Shown: positions 19,239 through 27,196 of the stretch, piece by piece
How positions within the stretch are numbered: position 1 is the first letter of the stretch
Layout of the letters: every line of letters starts with the position of its first letter
Assembly: GCF_015694405.1 (NCBI RefSeq)
Contig: NZ_JADQDB010000005.1
Location: forward strand, 148,589-212,588
Length of the DNA stretch: 64,000 nt
Direction of reading: 5' to 3'
From: Pelagibacterium limicola
GTDB taxonomy: Bacteria > Pseudomonadota > Alphaproteobacteria > Rhizobiales > Devosiaceae
Position numbers and translations under genes: made by a program
Notes under the pieces: model-generated
Told to the model about the DNA's origin: nothing
The model's database searches: none
The model's input: only the letters and a program-made list of their open reading frames with translations

Positions 19239-19943
19239 ATGCCTAACAACGAACATATCGTCTCGTCCTACGAAGACGAGCTTACCGAGTTGGCCCGCGC
19301 GATTTCCGAAATGGGCGGTCTGGTCGAAAAGGCGCTCGCCAATGCGGTCGATGCTCTGGTGCGCACCGACGAGGAGTTGGCGATGGCCGTGGTCGTCGCC
19401 GACAAGAAGATCGACGCCATGCAACACCTGATCGACGAGAAATCTGTTTCGATCATTGCCCGCCGCCAGCCGGTCGCCTCGGATCTGCGCTTGGTTATCG
19501 CCTCGATCCATGTGGCCAACGACCTCGAGCGCATCGGGGACATGGCAAAATCCACCGCCCGCCGCGCGACCCAGTTCGAGGGGGTCACCATGTCTACCCA
19601 GTTCAAGAACGGGTTGCGTCACATGGGCGAATTGGCGCAGCGACAGGTCAAGCTCGCACTCGACGCCTTCGCTGCCAAGGACAAGGATACGGCGGTCGAG
19701 GTGTTCGAGCGAGACACCGATGTCGATGCCCTCTATGTCTCGCTCTTCCGCGAGCTTTTGACCTACATGATGGAAGATCCGCGCAACATCACCATGTGCA
19801 CGCATCTCCTGTTCTGCGGCAAGAACCTCGAGCGCGTGGGCGACCATTCGACCAATATCGCCGAACAGGCCTATTTCCTCGCCACCGGTAAGTCTCTGAT
19901 TTCCGATATCGAGGATTTGCGGCGCGAAAAGCTGCAACCGTGA
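19239..19943 (+). CDS. phoU: Phosphate signaling complex protein PhoU
   Basis: A 234-residue all-helical cytosolic protein with two tandem PhoU three-helix repeats, containing the metal-binding E/D-x-x-x-D motifs ERIGDMAKSTA (first) and ERVGDHSTNIAE (second). PhoU links Pst transporter status to PhoR and restrains the kinase when phosphate is sufficient. It is preceded by GGGAGAAGCGGCG and lies 13 bp after pstB. Confidence 0.95.
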   Translation: MPNNEHIVSSYEDELTELARAISEMGGLVEKALANAVDALVRTDEELAMAVVVADKKIDAMQHLIDEKSVSIIARRQPVASDLRLVIASIHVANDLERIGDMAKSTARRATQFEGVTMSTQFKNGLRHMGELAQRQVKLALDAFAAKDKDTAVEVFERDTDVDALYVSLFRELLTYMMEDPRNITMCTHLLFCGKNLERVGDHSTNIAEQAYFLATGKSLISDIEDLRREKLQP

Positions 19944-19959
19944 GGGGGACGCGAAACGG

Positions 19960-20652
19960 ATGATCCCGCAGGTTCTTGTCGTCGAAGACGAAGCCGATCT
20001 GGTCGAGCTTTTGCGTTACAACCTCGAAGCCGAGGGCTTTTCGGTCTCGGCAGCCGAGGATGCCGATGAAGCGGTGCTGCGCATTTCCGAGCGCAAGCCC
20101 GACATCATTCTTCTCGACTGGATGCTGCCCGGCACTTCGGGCATCGAGATCTGCCGCCGGCTGCGCGCGCGTCCGGAAACCGCCTCGGTGCCCATCATCA
20201 TGGTCACGGCGCGCGGCGAGGAAGAAGAACGCGTACGCGGGCTCGCGACGGGGGCGGACGACTATGTCGTCAAGCCCTTCTCGATCCCCGAGCTCCTGGC
20301 CCGCATCAACGCACTCCTGCGCCGCTCGAACCCGCAATTGATCGCCGCCGTGCTCAAGGCCGGCGATATCGAGCTCGACCGCACCACCCATCGCGTAAGG
20401 CGTTCGGGCAAGGAAATCCACCTTGGTCCGACCGAATACCGCCTGCTCGAATATCTCATGGGCAATCCGGGGCGCGTCTATTCGCGCGAGCAATTGCTCG
20501 ACGGGGTTTGGGGTACCGACGTTTATGTCGACGAGCGCACCGTGGATGTCCATGTGGGACGCCTGCGCAAGGCCATTAACCGTGGCCGCGTCAAGGACCC
20601 CATACGCACCGTGCGTGGCGCCGGTTATGCGTTCGATGAGAAGTTCGTATAG
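19960..20652 (+). CDS. phoB: Phosphate regulon response regulator PhoB
   Basis: A 230-residue OmpR-family response regulator. The receiver domain has the acidic pair in VVEDEADL, the phosphoacceptor in ILLDWMLPG, a conserved Thr in MVTARG and a Lys in VVKPFS. The C-terminal winged helix ends with DVHVGRLRKAINRG and TVRGAGYAF. It binds Pho boxes such as the one at 14448. It is the last gene of phoR-pstSCAB-phoU-phoB. Confidence 0.96.
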   Translation: MIPQVLVVEDEADLVELLRYNLEAEGFSVSAAEDADEAVLRISERKPDIILLDWMLPGTSGIEICRRLRARPETASVPIIMVTARGEEEERVRGLATGADDYVVKPFSIPELLARINALLRRSNPQLIAAVLKAGDIELDRTTHRVRRSGKEIHLGPTEYRLLEYLMGNPGRVYSREQLLDGVWGTDVYVDERTVDVHVGRLRKAINRGRVKDPIRTVRGAGYAFDEKFV

Positions 20653-20773
20653 GACGGACAATCGCAGGAAAGCCATTGTCGCGTCTCGCCTTTTGCAGAC
20701 TGAACCTTGGCCCACGGGCCCGGCGCAGGATCTGACCTTCCTCCAAGGGTAAGCACCCCTCACCTCTGGCCAG

Positions 20774-20803
20774 TTGACTCCCGACGCGCTTGGAGTCTTT
20801 AAT
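20774..20803 (+). promoter_or_regulatory. Promoter of imuA-imuB-dnaE2
   Basis: TTGACT (20774-20779) and TTTAAT (20798-20803) are separated by 18 bp and lie directly before the LexA box. This is a sigma-70-like promoter inferred by eye; the location relative to the operator fits SOS repression. Confidence 0.6.
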
Positions 20804-20804
20804 A

Positions 20805-20819
20805 GAACAAAATAGGAAC
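20805..20819 (+). promoter_or_regulatory. LexA operator (SOS box)
   Basis: GAAC-N7-GAAC (spacer aaaatag), the known alphaproteobacterial LexA site on this strand. It begins one base after the -10 hexamer, covering the expected transcription start, and its right half overlaps the AGGA ribosome-binding site of imuA. It should place the mutasome under DNA-damage control. Confidence 0.88.
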
Positions 20820-20825
20820 AATTCT

Positions 20826-21593
20826 ATGGACAGAGCACACGATGCGCTGGGCCGGCTGCGTGCTATTGCCAGCATGTCCGCGCCTCTTATGGCGAGCGAG
20901 ACGGTTTCTCTGGGCGGGCAATTGTCCGGCCTGCCGGCCCTTTCGCGCAGCACGGTGCATGAGTTTTTTGCCCTCCGGAAGGAGGATGCGCCCGCCACGA
21001 CAGGGTTTGTTGCCGGGGTGGTGTCGCGCGCAGGGCGGGAAAGCCGCCTCTCGCTCTGGGTGCGCTGCGCGCCCTTGCGCGCGGGTGCGCTTTACGGCGC
21101 TGGCCTCGCCGGCATGGGCATCAACCCCGCAACGCTGATCCATCTGCCGGTGGACAATGAAAAGGATGCGCTTCGCGCCGCCCTCGAAGGGTTGCGCTGC
21201 AAAGGATTGGCCAGCGTCGTCATCGACATCGCCGGCCCCGCGCCCCATCTCGATCTGACGGCCACCCGACGCTTGAAACTCGCCGCTGCCGAACACGGCG
21301 TTACCACCCTGATCCTGCGCGCGGGAACCGACCCCAGCCCGAGCGCGGCGCAAACCCGCTGGCAGGTTGCGCCATCGCTCTCGGCTTCGCCGGGGCTTAG
21401 CCTGCCAGGCAATCCCGCCTTCGCAGTGACGCTTTTGAAACACCCGTCCGAGGGAACCGGACGCAGCTGGGAAATGGAGTGGGACCATGAAACCCGCGCC
21501 TTCGCTCCAAAGACGCTATCTCGCCCTGTGGCTTCCTTACCTTTCGACCGAACGCATCGAGAGGCTGGAGAGAGCCTCAGGGCGCGCGCCTGA
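20826..21593 (+). CDS. imuA: ImuA, mutasome accessory protein
   Basis: A 255-residue RecA/SulA-related accessory protein of the ImuA-ImuB-DnaE2 translesion mutasome. It shows the family's HEFFA-like segment (TVHEFFALRKED) after a Gly-rich stretch and the WVRCAPLRAGALYGAGLAGMGI region corresponding to a degenerate RecA ATPase core; no intact Walker A is visible. Start: the ATG at 20826 has AGGA eight bases upstream, inside the LexA box; a TTG at 20790 would put the operator inside the coding sequence. Its last 107 bp overlap imuB. Confidence 0.9.
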   Translation: MDRAHDALGRLRAIASMSAPLMASETVSLGGQLSGLPALSRSTVHEFFALRKEDAPATTGFVAGVVSRAGRESRLSLWVRCAPLRAGALYGAGLAGMGINPATLIHLPVDNEKDALRAALEGLRCKGLASVVIDIAGPAPHLDLTATRRLKLAAAEHGVTTLILRAGTDPSPSAAQTRWQVAPSLSASPGLSLPGNPAFAVTLLKHPSEGTGRSWEMEWDHETRAFAPKTLSRPVASLPFDRTHREAGESLRARA

Positions 21594-23043
21594 CAAAGCC
21601 CCGCTCGTTGTTGTCGGGCGGCGTGAAAACGCCCTCCGGCTGGTGGCCACGGGCCCCATGGCACGCAAGGCTGGACTGCTGCCCGGCCTTGCCTTCGCCG
21701 ATGCCCGCGCCCGCGTGCCCCTCATGCGTGTCGAAAAGGAGGACGAAGCGGCGGACGCGATCCTGATCGGGAACCTCGTACGCTGGTGCGACCGCTATAC
21801 CCCCGTCATCGCCCAGGACCCGCCCAATGGCCTGATGCTCGAGATCTCGGGCAGCACGCACCTGTTCGGGGGCGAGAAACCGCTGATGGACGATGCCATT
21901 ACCAGACTCGCCCGCATGGGCCTGACCGCGTTTGCCACCATTGCGGGCACGACCCGCGCCGCCCGCGCGCTGGGCCGCTTCCGCGCCACCGGCACCATCG
22001 CCCCGCCGGGAGCCGAGCGCGATCATGTCGCAAGCCTGCCCGTAGAGGCGCTGGAAGCCGACGAAAAGGTTTCCCTGGCGCTAAGGCGTGCCGGATTGAA
22101 GACAATCGCCGATCTGGCGTCCCGCCCGCGAAAGCCGCTTGCCGCCCGCTTCGGGGAGGATCTGACCTTGAGATTGGCCGAAGTGCTGGGCGAGATCGAT
22201 CGACCCCTTGTCCCCCATCGCCCGCCTCCGGTCTTTTCCGCCGAGTGCCGCTTTGCCGATCCGATCGGCCTTGCGGACGATATCGATGGCGCGCTGTCCG
22301 GCCTCGCTCATGAGCTGTGCGAGGGTCTTTCGAGGCTCGACCGGGGCGGACGGGCTTTCGAGGTCACCTTTTTCCGTGCCGATGGCGCGGTGCGGCAGAT
22401 CGAGGTGTTGTCCGGCCAGCCTTTGCGTGCACCCAAAACCCTGTTGCGGCTGATTTCCATGCGGCTGGATGCGCTCCCCGATCCGCTCGATCCTGGCTTC
22501 GGGTTTGACATGATCCGTATTGCGGTTCTGGATGACGATGCAGCCTCCGCCGTCCAGCCGGGGCTCGATGGCGATAATGGGCACGAACGCTCGGTCATCG
22601 ATCTCATCGACCGGCTTGCCGCGCGGTTCGGTTCGGATGCGGTCAACCGGTTCGTCGCGAAAGGTAGTCATCTGCCCGAACGTGCGGCCCTTGCGGTTCC
22701 GGCTCTCGGAGCGCAGACCGGATCGTGGCCCGAAATGGGGACGAAGCCGCCGCGTCCGCTATTTCTTCTTTCACCTGCCGAACCCATTGAGGCGATGGCG
22801 GCCGAGGTGCCCGACGGCCCGCCCAAACGCTTCCGCTGGCGCGGCGTGCTATACGATACGCTATATGTCGAGGGGCCCGAACGCATCGCCCCCGAATGGT
22901 GGCGCGCGGCAAAGGACGTAAAGTCACGCGATTATTTCCGCGTCGAAGATGGCGAGGGCCATCGCTTCTGGCTCTTTCGCTACGGGCTTTACGGACATGA
23001 ACGCGAGCCCGTGCGCTGGTTTATGCATGGACTGTTCCCATGA
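21487..23043 (+). CDS. imuB: ImuB, Y-family polymerase-like mutasome protein
   Basis: A 518-residue Y-family DNA polymerase homologue that serves as a scaffold rather than an enzyme. The N-terminus RRYLALWLPYLSTERI is typical. At the place where active Y-family enzymes carry the catalytic Asp-Glu pair (SxDE), this protein reads EISGSTHLFGGE, so the metal-binding acidic residues are missing, as known for ImuB. The C-terminus ends with FWLFRYGLYGHE and WFMHGLFP, the ImuB-specific tail. It overlaps imuA by 107 bp and dnaE2 by 4 bp (ATGA). Confidence 0.93.
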   Translation: MKPAPSLQRRYLALWLPYLSTERIERLERASGRAPDKAPLVVVGRRENALRLVATGPMARKAGLLPGLAFADARARVPLMRVEKEDEAADAILIGNLVRWCDRYTPVIAQDPPNGLMLEISGSTHLFGGEKPLMDDAITRLARMGLTAFATIAGTTRAARALGRFRATGTIAPPGAERDHVASLPVEALEADEKVSLALRRAGLKTIADLASRPRKPLAARFGEDLTLRLAEVLGEIDRPLVPHRPPPVFSAECRFADPIGLADDIDGALSGLAHELCEGLSRLDRGGRAFEVTFFRADGAVRQIEVLSGQPLRAPKTLLRLISMRLDALPDPLDPGFGFDMIRIAVLDDDAASAVQPGLDGDNGHERSVIDLIDRLAARFGSDAVNRFVAKGSHLPERAALAVPALGAQTGSWPEMGTKPPRPLFLLSPAEPIEAMAAEVPDGPPKRFRWRGVLYDTLYVEGPERIAPEWWRAAKDVKSRDYFRVEDGEGHRFWLFRYGLYGHEREPVRWFMHGLFP

Positions 23044-26000
23044 GGCTCATGATGAGTGGGTATGCCGAGCTGGTAACAGCCACAAATTTCTCTTTTTTGC
23101 GCGGCGCCTCCCACGCGCAGGACCTCGTCCTAACCGCGCTTTTGCTCGGGCAGTCGGGGATAGGGATTTGCGACCGCAATTCGGTGGCAGGCGTCGTGCG
23201 TGCCTATGGGGCGCTCGAGGATTTGCGTGAAGGGGAGGTCCTGCTCGAAAAACGGCGCGAAGGGTCCGGACCGGGGGAATACGGCGTCAAGGCGCGGTAT
23301 CGCGAGGAGGATTTACCCTTCACCGTGGCGGAAATCGCCGAACGTGCGAAAAGCTTCAAGCTCGCGGTCGGCGCGCGGCTGGTCTTTATAGACGGCACGC
23401 CCGATATCGTCGCCTACCCGCAGGATCGGGATGGCTGGGGCCGTCTGTGCCGGGTGCTGACGCAGGGAAACCTGAAGGGCAAGAAAGGTGAATGCCTCCT
23501 GGAATTTTCCGATTTCCGCTTTTCGACGGCCGGGCTGAATCTGATCGTCATGCCGGAAGGCGATCCCGGTCGGCTCGAAGCAACGCTTGCCGAGCTTTCC
23601 CACTCGGCGCCCGGTGCCGTCTGGCTTGGTGCGTCGATGACATATAGGGGGGATGACCGCCGCCAGCTGATGGGATTGAAGGCACTGGCCACCCGCACCG
23701 GCGTTCCCCTCATCGCCACCAATGACGTGCTTTATCACGCCCCCCAACAGCGCGACCTCCAGGACATCCTTACCTGCATCCGCGCGGGGGTGACCATCGA
23801 CGAGGCTGGATTGCTTCTGGAGGCCAATGCCGAGCGGCATCTGAAAAGCCCCGAGGAAATGGCGCGGCTTTACGCCGATGCCCCCGAGGCCATCGCCGAG
23901 ACGCAAACCTTGCTCCAAAGCATCGATTTCTCCCTCTCCCAGCTTCGTTATCAATATCCCGAAGAGCCCATCCCACCGGGCTTTACCGCTCAAGGCTGGC
24001 TCGAGGAGTTGACCTGGCGCCGCGCCGCCATGCGCTACCCCGATGGCATTCCGGAAAAGGTGAAGAAGCTTTTGCACGACGAATTGAAGCTGATCGCCGA
24101 ACTCGATTACGCCTGCTATTTTCTGACCATCAACGACATCGTGCGCGTCGCCGAGGACAAGGGGATATTGTGCCAGGGGCGCGGCTCGGCGGCCAATTCC
24201 GCCGTCTGCTATGCGCTGGGCATCACCGCCGTCGATCCCAACGAGAACGAACTGCTCTTCGCCCGGTTTCTTTCCAAGGAAAGAAAGGAGCCGCCCGATA
24301 TCGATGTCGATTTCGAGCATGAACGGCGCGAGGAGGTCATCCAGCACATCTATAAACTTTATGGCCGCAAGCGCGCGGGGATCGCTGCTACCGTCATCTC
24401 CTACCGCCCCAAGAGCGCCATACGCGAGGTGGGGAAGGCGTTGGGACTGACCGAGGACATCACCGCCCGTATTGCCTCGACCGTCTGGGGAAGCTGGAGC
24501 GGAGACAAGCTGCCTTCCGACCATATCAAAGAGGCCGGGCTCGATCCCTCCAACCCCGCGATTTTCCGCGCCGTCTCTTTTGCAAGACGCCTTCTGGGCT
24601 TTCCGCGTCATCTCTCTCAGCATGTGGGCGGGTTCGTCCTGACCCAGGGCCGGCTCGACGAATATGTGCCCATCGGCCACGCCGCGATGGCCGACCGCAC
24701 CTTCATCGAATGGGACAAGGACGATATCGACCGACTGGGCATGATGAAGGTCGATGTGCTGGCGCTCGGCATGCTCACCTGCATTCGCAAGGCGTTCGAG
24801 TTGATCCATCACCACTATGGCAAGGTTTACGACCTCGCCACCGTGCCCCAGGAAGATCCCGCAGTTTACGACATGCTCTGCCGGGGCGAGTCCATCGGCG
24901 TCTTCCAGGTCGAAAGCCGCGCCCAGATCAACATGCTGCCGCGTTTGAAACCGCGCGAGTTCTACGATCTCGTCATCCAGGTCGCCATTGTCCGCCCGGG
25001 GCCAATACAGGGCAATATGGTCCATCCCTACCTCAGGCGGCGCACCGGGGAGGAGAAAGTCGAATTTCCCTCGCCCGCCCCGCCCCATGATCCCCATGAA
25101 CTCGAAAAGGTGCTCAAGCGGACGCTTGGCGTGCCGCTGTTTCAGGAACAGGCAATGAAGATTGCCATGGTTGCCGCCGAGTTCACCGATGTCGAGGCCA
25201 ACCGGCTGCGCAAGGCGATGGCCACCTTCCGCCACAACGGCACCATCTGGCAGTTCGAGGAGATGATGGTGGAGCGCATGGTCGAGCGCGGCTACACGCG
25301 CGAATTCGCGCAGCGCTGTTTCGACCAGATCAAGGGGTTCGGCGAATACGGCTTTCCCGAAAGCCATGCGGCGAGTTTTGCCAAGCTCGTCTACATCTCT
25401 TCATGGATCAAGCACTATTACCCCGACGTCTTTGCCTGCGCGCTGCTCAATTCCCAGCCCATGGGGTTTTATGCGCCCGCCCAGATCGTGCGCGATGCGC
25501 GCGAGAACGGAGTCGAGGCGCGGCCCGCGGACATCAACGCCAGTACACATAATAACACGCTCGAACCGGGCGGCGAGCACTGCGCCCTGCGCCTTGGCTT
25601 TCGCCAGCTCGACGGGTTCAAATCCGAGTGGTCCGAGCGCATCCGCCAGCGCCGCGGCAATGGCTATGCCTCGATAGAGGATGTCTGGCAGCGGACCGGC
25701 CTGCCCCACCGTGCGCTGACCATCCTGGCCGACGCCGACGGATTTACCTCGCTCGGGCTCGATCGCCGCGAGGCCGCCTGGGCCGTGAGACGTCTGCCCG
25801 ACGATGACCCGCTTCCCCTGTTTGCCCACGCCCAGGCGCAGGAACTCAGCCCCGAGCCGGACATGACCCTGCCGCAAATGACGCTTTCCGAGCACGTCAT
25901 CGCCGATTACCAGACCATCCGCCTATCGCTCAAGGCGCACCCGATGACCTTCCTGCGCCCCTGGTGCGACCGGGAGGGCTTTGTAAGCTGCGCGGGGCTC

Positions 26001-26402
26001 GAAGCCCAGCGCGACGGCGCGCGCGTCCGCGTTGCGGGGATCGTCCTCATCCGCCAGCGCCCCGGCAAGGGCAATGCGCTGTTCATGACCATCGAGGACG
26101 AAACGGGGGTCGCCAACGGGCTGATGTGGGCGCGCGTCTTCGAACGCAAATATCGCCGGCCCTTCATGGCTGCCCGGGTGGCGGTGATCGAGGGCGAGGT
26201 GCAGAAAAGTGCAGAAGGCGTGATCCACGTCATCATGAATGCGGTCTACGATCGCTCGGACCTTCTCGACCGGCTGGCCATCGGGCAAAACGTTGTTCCC
26301 GAGCTCTCCCGCGCCGATCATGTAAAAAACCCGCTCATCTCGCGCAACCGTGGCCACCCGCGCAACGTCCGCGTGGTGCCCAAATCGCGGGATTTCCATT
26401 GA
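23040..26402 (+). CDS. dnaE2: Error-prone DNA polymerase DnaE2
   Basis: A 1120-residue C-family polymerase, the catalytic subunit of the SOS mutasome. It has an N-terminal PHP domain (ELVTATNFSFLRGASHAQDL), the active-site acidic cluster in PPDIDVDFEHERREE, the GRGSAANSAVCYALGI segment, and a C-terminal OB fold (MTIEDETGVANGLMWARVF). DnaE2 lacks the C-terminal extension that DnaE1 uses for tau binding, consistent with the length here. The start overlaps the imuB stop; the ATGs at 23049 and 23052 are alternatives. Confidence 0.96.
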   Translation: MRLMMSGYAELVTATNFSFLRGASHAQDLVLTALLLGQSGIGICDRNSVAGVVRAYGALEDLREGEVLLEKRREGSGPGEYGVKARYREEDLPFTVAEIAERAKSFKLAVGARLVFIDGTPDIVAYPQDRDGWGRLCRVLTQGNLKGKKGECLLEFSDFRFSTAGLNLIVMPEGDPGRLEATLAELSHSAPGAVWLGASMTYRGDDRRQLMGLKALATRTGVPLIATNDVLYHAPQQRDLQDILTCIRAGVTIDEAGLLLEANAERHLKSPEEMARLYADAPEAIAETQTLLQSIDFSLSQLRYQYPEEPIPPGFTAQGWLEELTWRRAAMRYPDGIPEKVKKLLHDELKLIAELDYACYFLTINDIVRVAEDKGILCQGRGSAANSAVCYALGITAVDPNENELLFARFLSKERKEPPDIDVDFEHERREEVIQHIYKLYGRKRAGIAATVISYRPKSAIREVGKALGLTEDITARIASTVWGSWSGDKLPSDHIKEAGLDPSNPAIFRAVSFARRLLGFPRHLSQHVGGFVLTQGRLDEYVPIGHAAMADRTFIEWDKDDIDRLGMMKVDVLALGMLTCIRKAFELIHHHYGKVYDLATVPQEDPAVYDMLCRGESIGVFQVESRAQINMLPRLKPREFYDLVIQVAIVRPGPIQGNMVHPYLRRRTGEEKVEFPSPAPPHDPHELEKVLKRTLGVPLFQEQAMKIAMVAAEFTDVEANRLRKAMATFRHNGTIWQFEEMMVERMVERGYTREFAQRCFDQIKGFGEYGFPESHAASFAKLVYISSWIKHYYPDVFACALLNSQPMGFYAPAQIVRDARENGVEARPADINASTHNNTLEPGGEHCALRLGFRQLDGFKSEWSERIRQRRGNGYASIEDVWQRTGLPHRALTILADADGFTSLGLDRREAAWAVRRLPDDDPLPLFAHAQAQELSPEPDMTLPQMTLSEHVIADYQTIRLSLKAHPMTFLRPWCDREGFVSCAGLEAQRDGARVRVAGIVLIRQRPGKGNALFMTIEDETGVANGLMWARVFERKYRRPFMAARVAVIEGEVQKSAEGVIHVIMNAVYDRSDLLDRLAIGQNVVPELSRADHVKNPLISRNRGHPRNVRVVPKSRDFH

Positions 26403-26502
26403 GGGCCTCGTCGGCATAGCGGCGACCCACCGCCCATCAGCCTGCCTTGCATTTCCTCGCGCCCCGCGCTATATCACCGCCAACAATCTCAGAACTAATG
26501 AG

Positions 26503-26534
26503 AGAGTGGGTGCCAACCGGCCCCGCTCTTTTTT
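26503..26534 (+). terminator. Terminator between dnaE2 and rimP
   Basis: AGAGTGGG pairs with CCCGCTCT (one T-G wobble) across an 11-base loop and is followed by a run of six T. It lies 100 bp after dnaE2 and 15 bp before the rimP start. It may end the mutasome transcript or, being so close to rimP, attenuate the rimP-nusA-infB operon. Confidence 0.6.
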
Positions 26535-26549
26535 GTTGACCAAGGGCCC

Positions 26550-27182
26550 ATGGCACCGATCACCAACACAAAACGCTATGTCCGGGAAACTCCACTCGAA
26601 GCCCGCATTGCGGCCATTGTCGAGCCCATTGCGGAATCGCTTGGCTACGATCTCGTGCGGATTCGCGTGACCCAGGAAAATGGCTGCACGCTTCAGATCA
26701 TGTGCGAGGACACGCATGGACGTTTCACCATCGAGGACTGCGAGGCACTCAATGCCGACCTTTCCCCGGTGCTCGATCTTGAAGACCCGATAGACCGGGA
26801 ATATCATCTTGAAATATCGTCGCCCGGCGTCGACCGCCCGTTGGTCCGCGCCCGCGATTTTGCCGCCTTTGCCGGCCATGAGGCCAAGGTCGAACTGGCC
26901 GACATGATCGATGGGCGCAAGCGTTTCCGGGGCGAGATCGTGGGGGCGGACGACGAGACTTTCTCGATCCGCCTGCCAGACGCGCCCCAGGACGAGGATC
27001 CGATTCATCGCCTGCCGCTTACAGCGCTCGCCGATGCCAAACTGGTCTTGACCGACAAACTGCTCGATGCAGCGCGTCAGATGCAGGCCGAAGACCCCGA
27101 GTTCGATGATGAAGACGGGGATATTGAAACTATTTACGAAGACCAGATTGACGGCGATCAAGACGCCGAAGAGCGCAACTAG
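26550..27182 (+). CDS. rimP: Ribosome maturation factor RimP
   Basis: A 210-residue 30S maturation factor. The N-terminal alpha/beta domain carries VEPIAESLGYDLVRIRV and YHLEISSPGVDRPL, the family hallmark, and the C-terminal SH3-like barrel follows. It has an acidic C-terminal tail (Asp/Glu-rich, residues ~180-210), often seen in alphaproteobacteria. It is the first gene of the classic rimP-nusA-ylxR-infB operon. Confidence 0.95.
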   Translation: MAPITNTKRYVRETPLEARIAAIVEPIAESLGYDLVRIRVTQENGCTLQIMCEDTHGRFTIEDCEALNADLSPVLDLEDPIDREYHLEISSPGVDRPLVRARDFAAFAGHEAKVELADMIDGRKRFRGEIVGADDETFSIRLPDAPQDEDPIHRLPLTALADAKLVLTDKLLDAARQMQAEDPEFDDEDGDIETIYEDQIDGDQDAEERN

Positions 27183-27196
27183 GGAGTTGTTCGAAT

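Noticed and set aside
23313-25367. 684-codon antisense ORF on the minus strand inside dnaE2
   Set aside because: It lies entirely within a highly conserved polymerase gene, has no recognisable domain or ribosome-binding site, and is a typical high-GC frame shadow.
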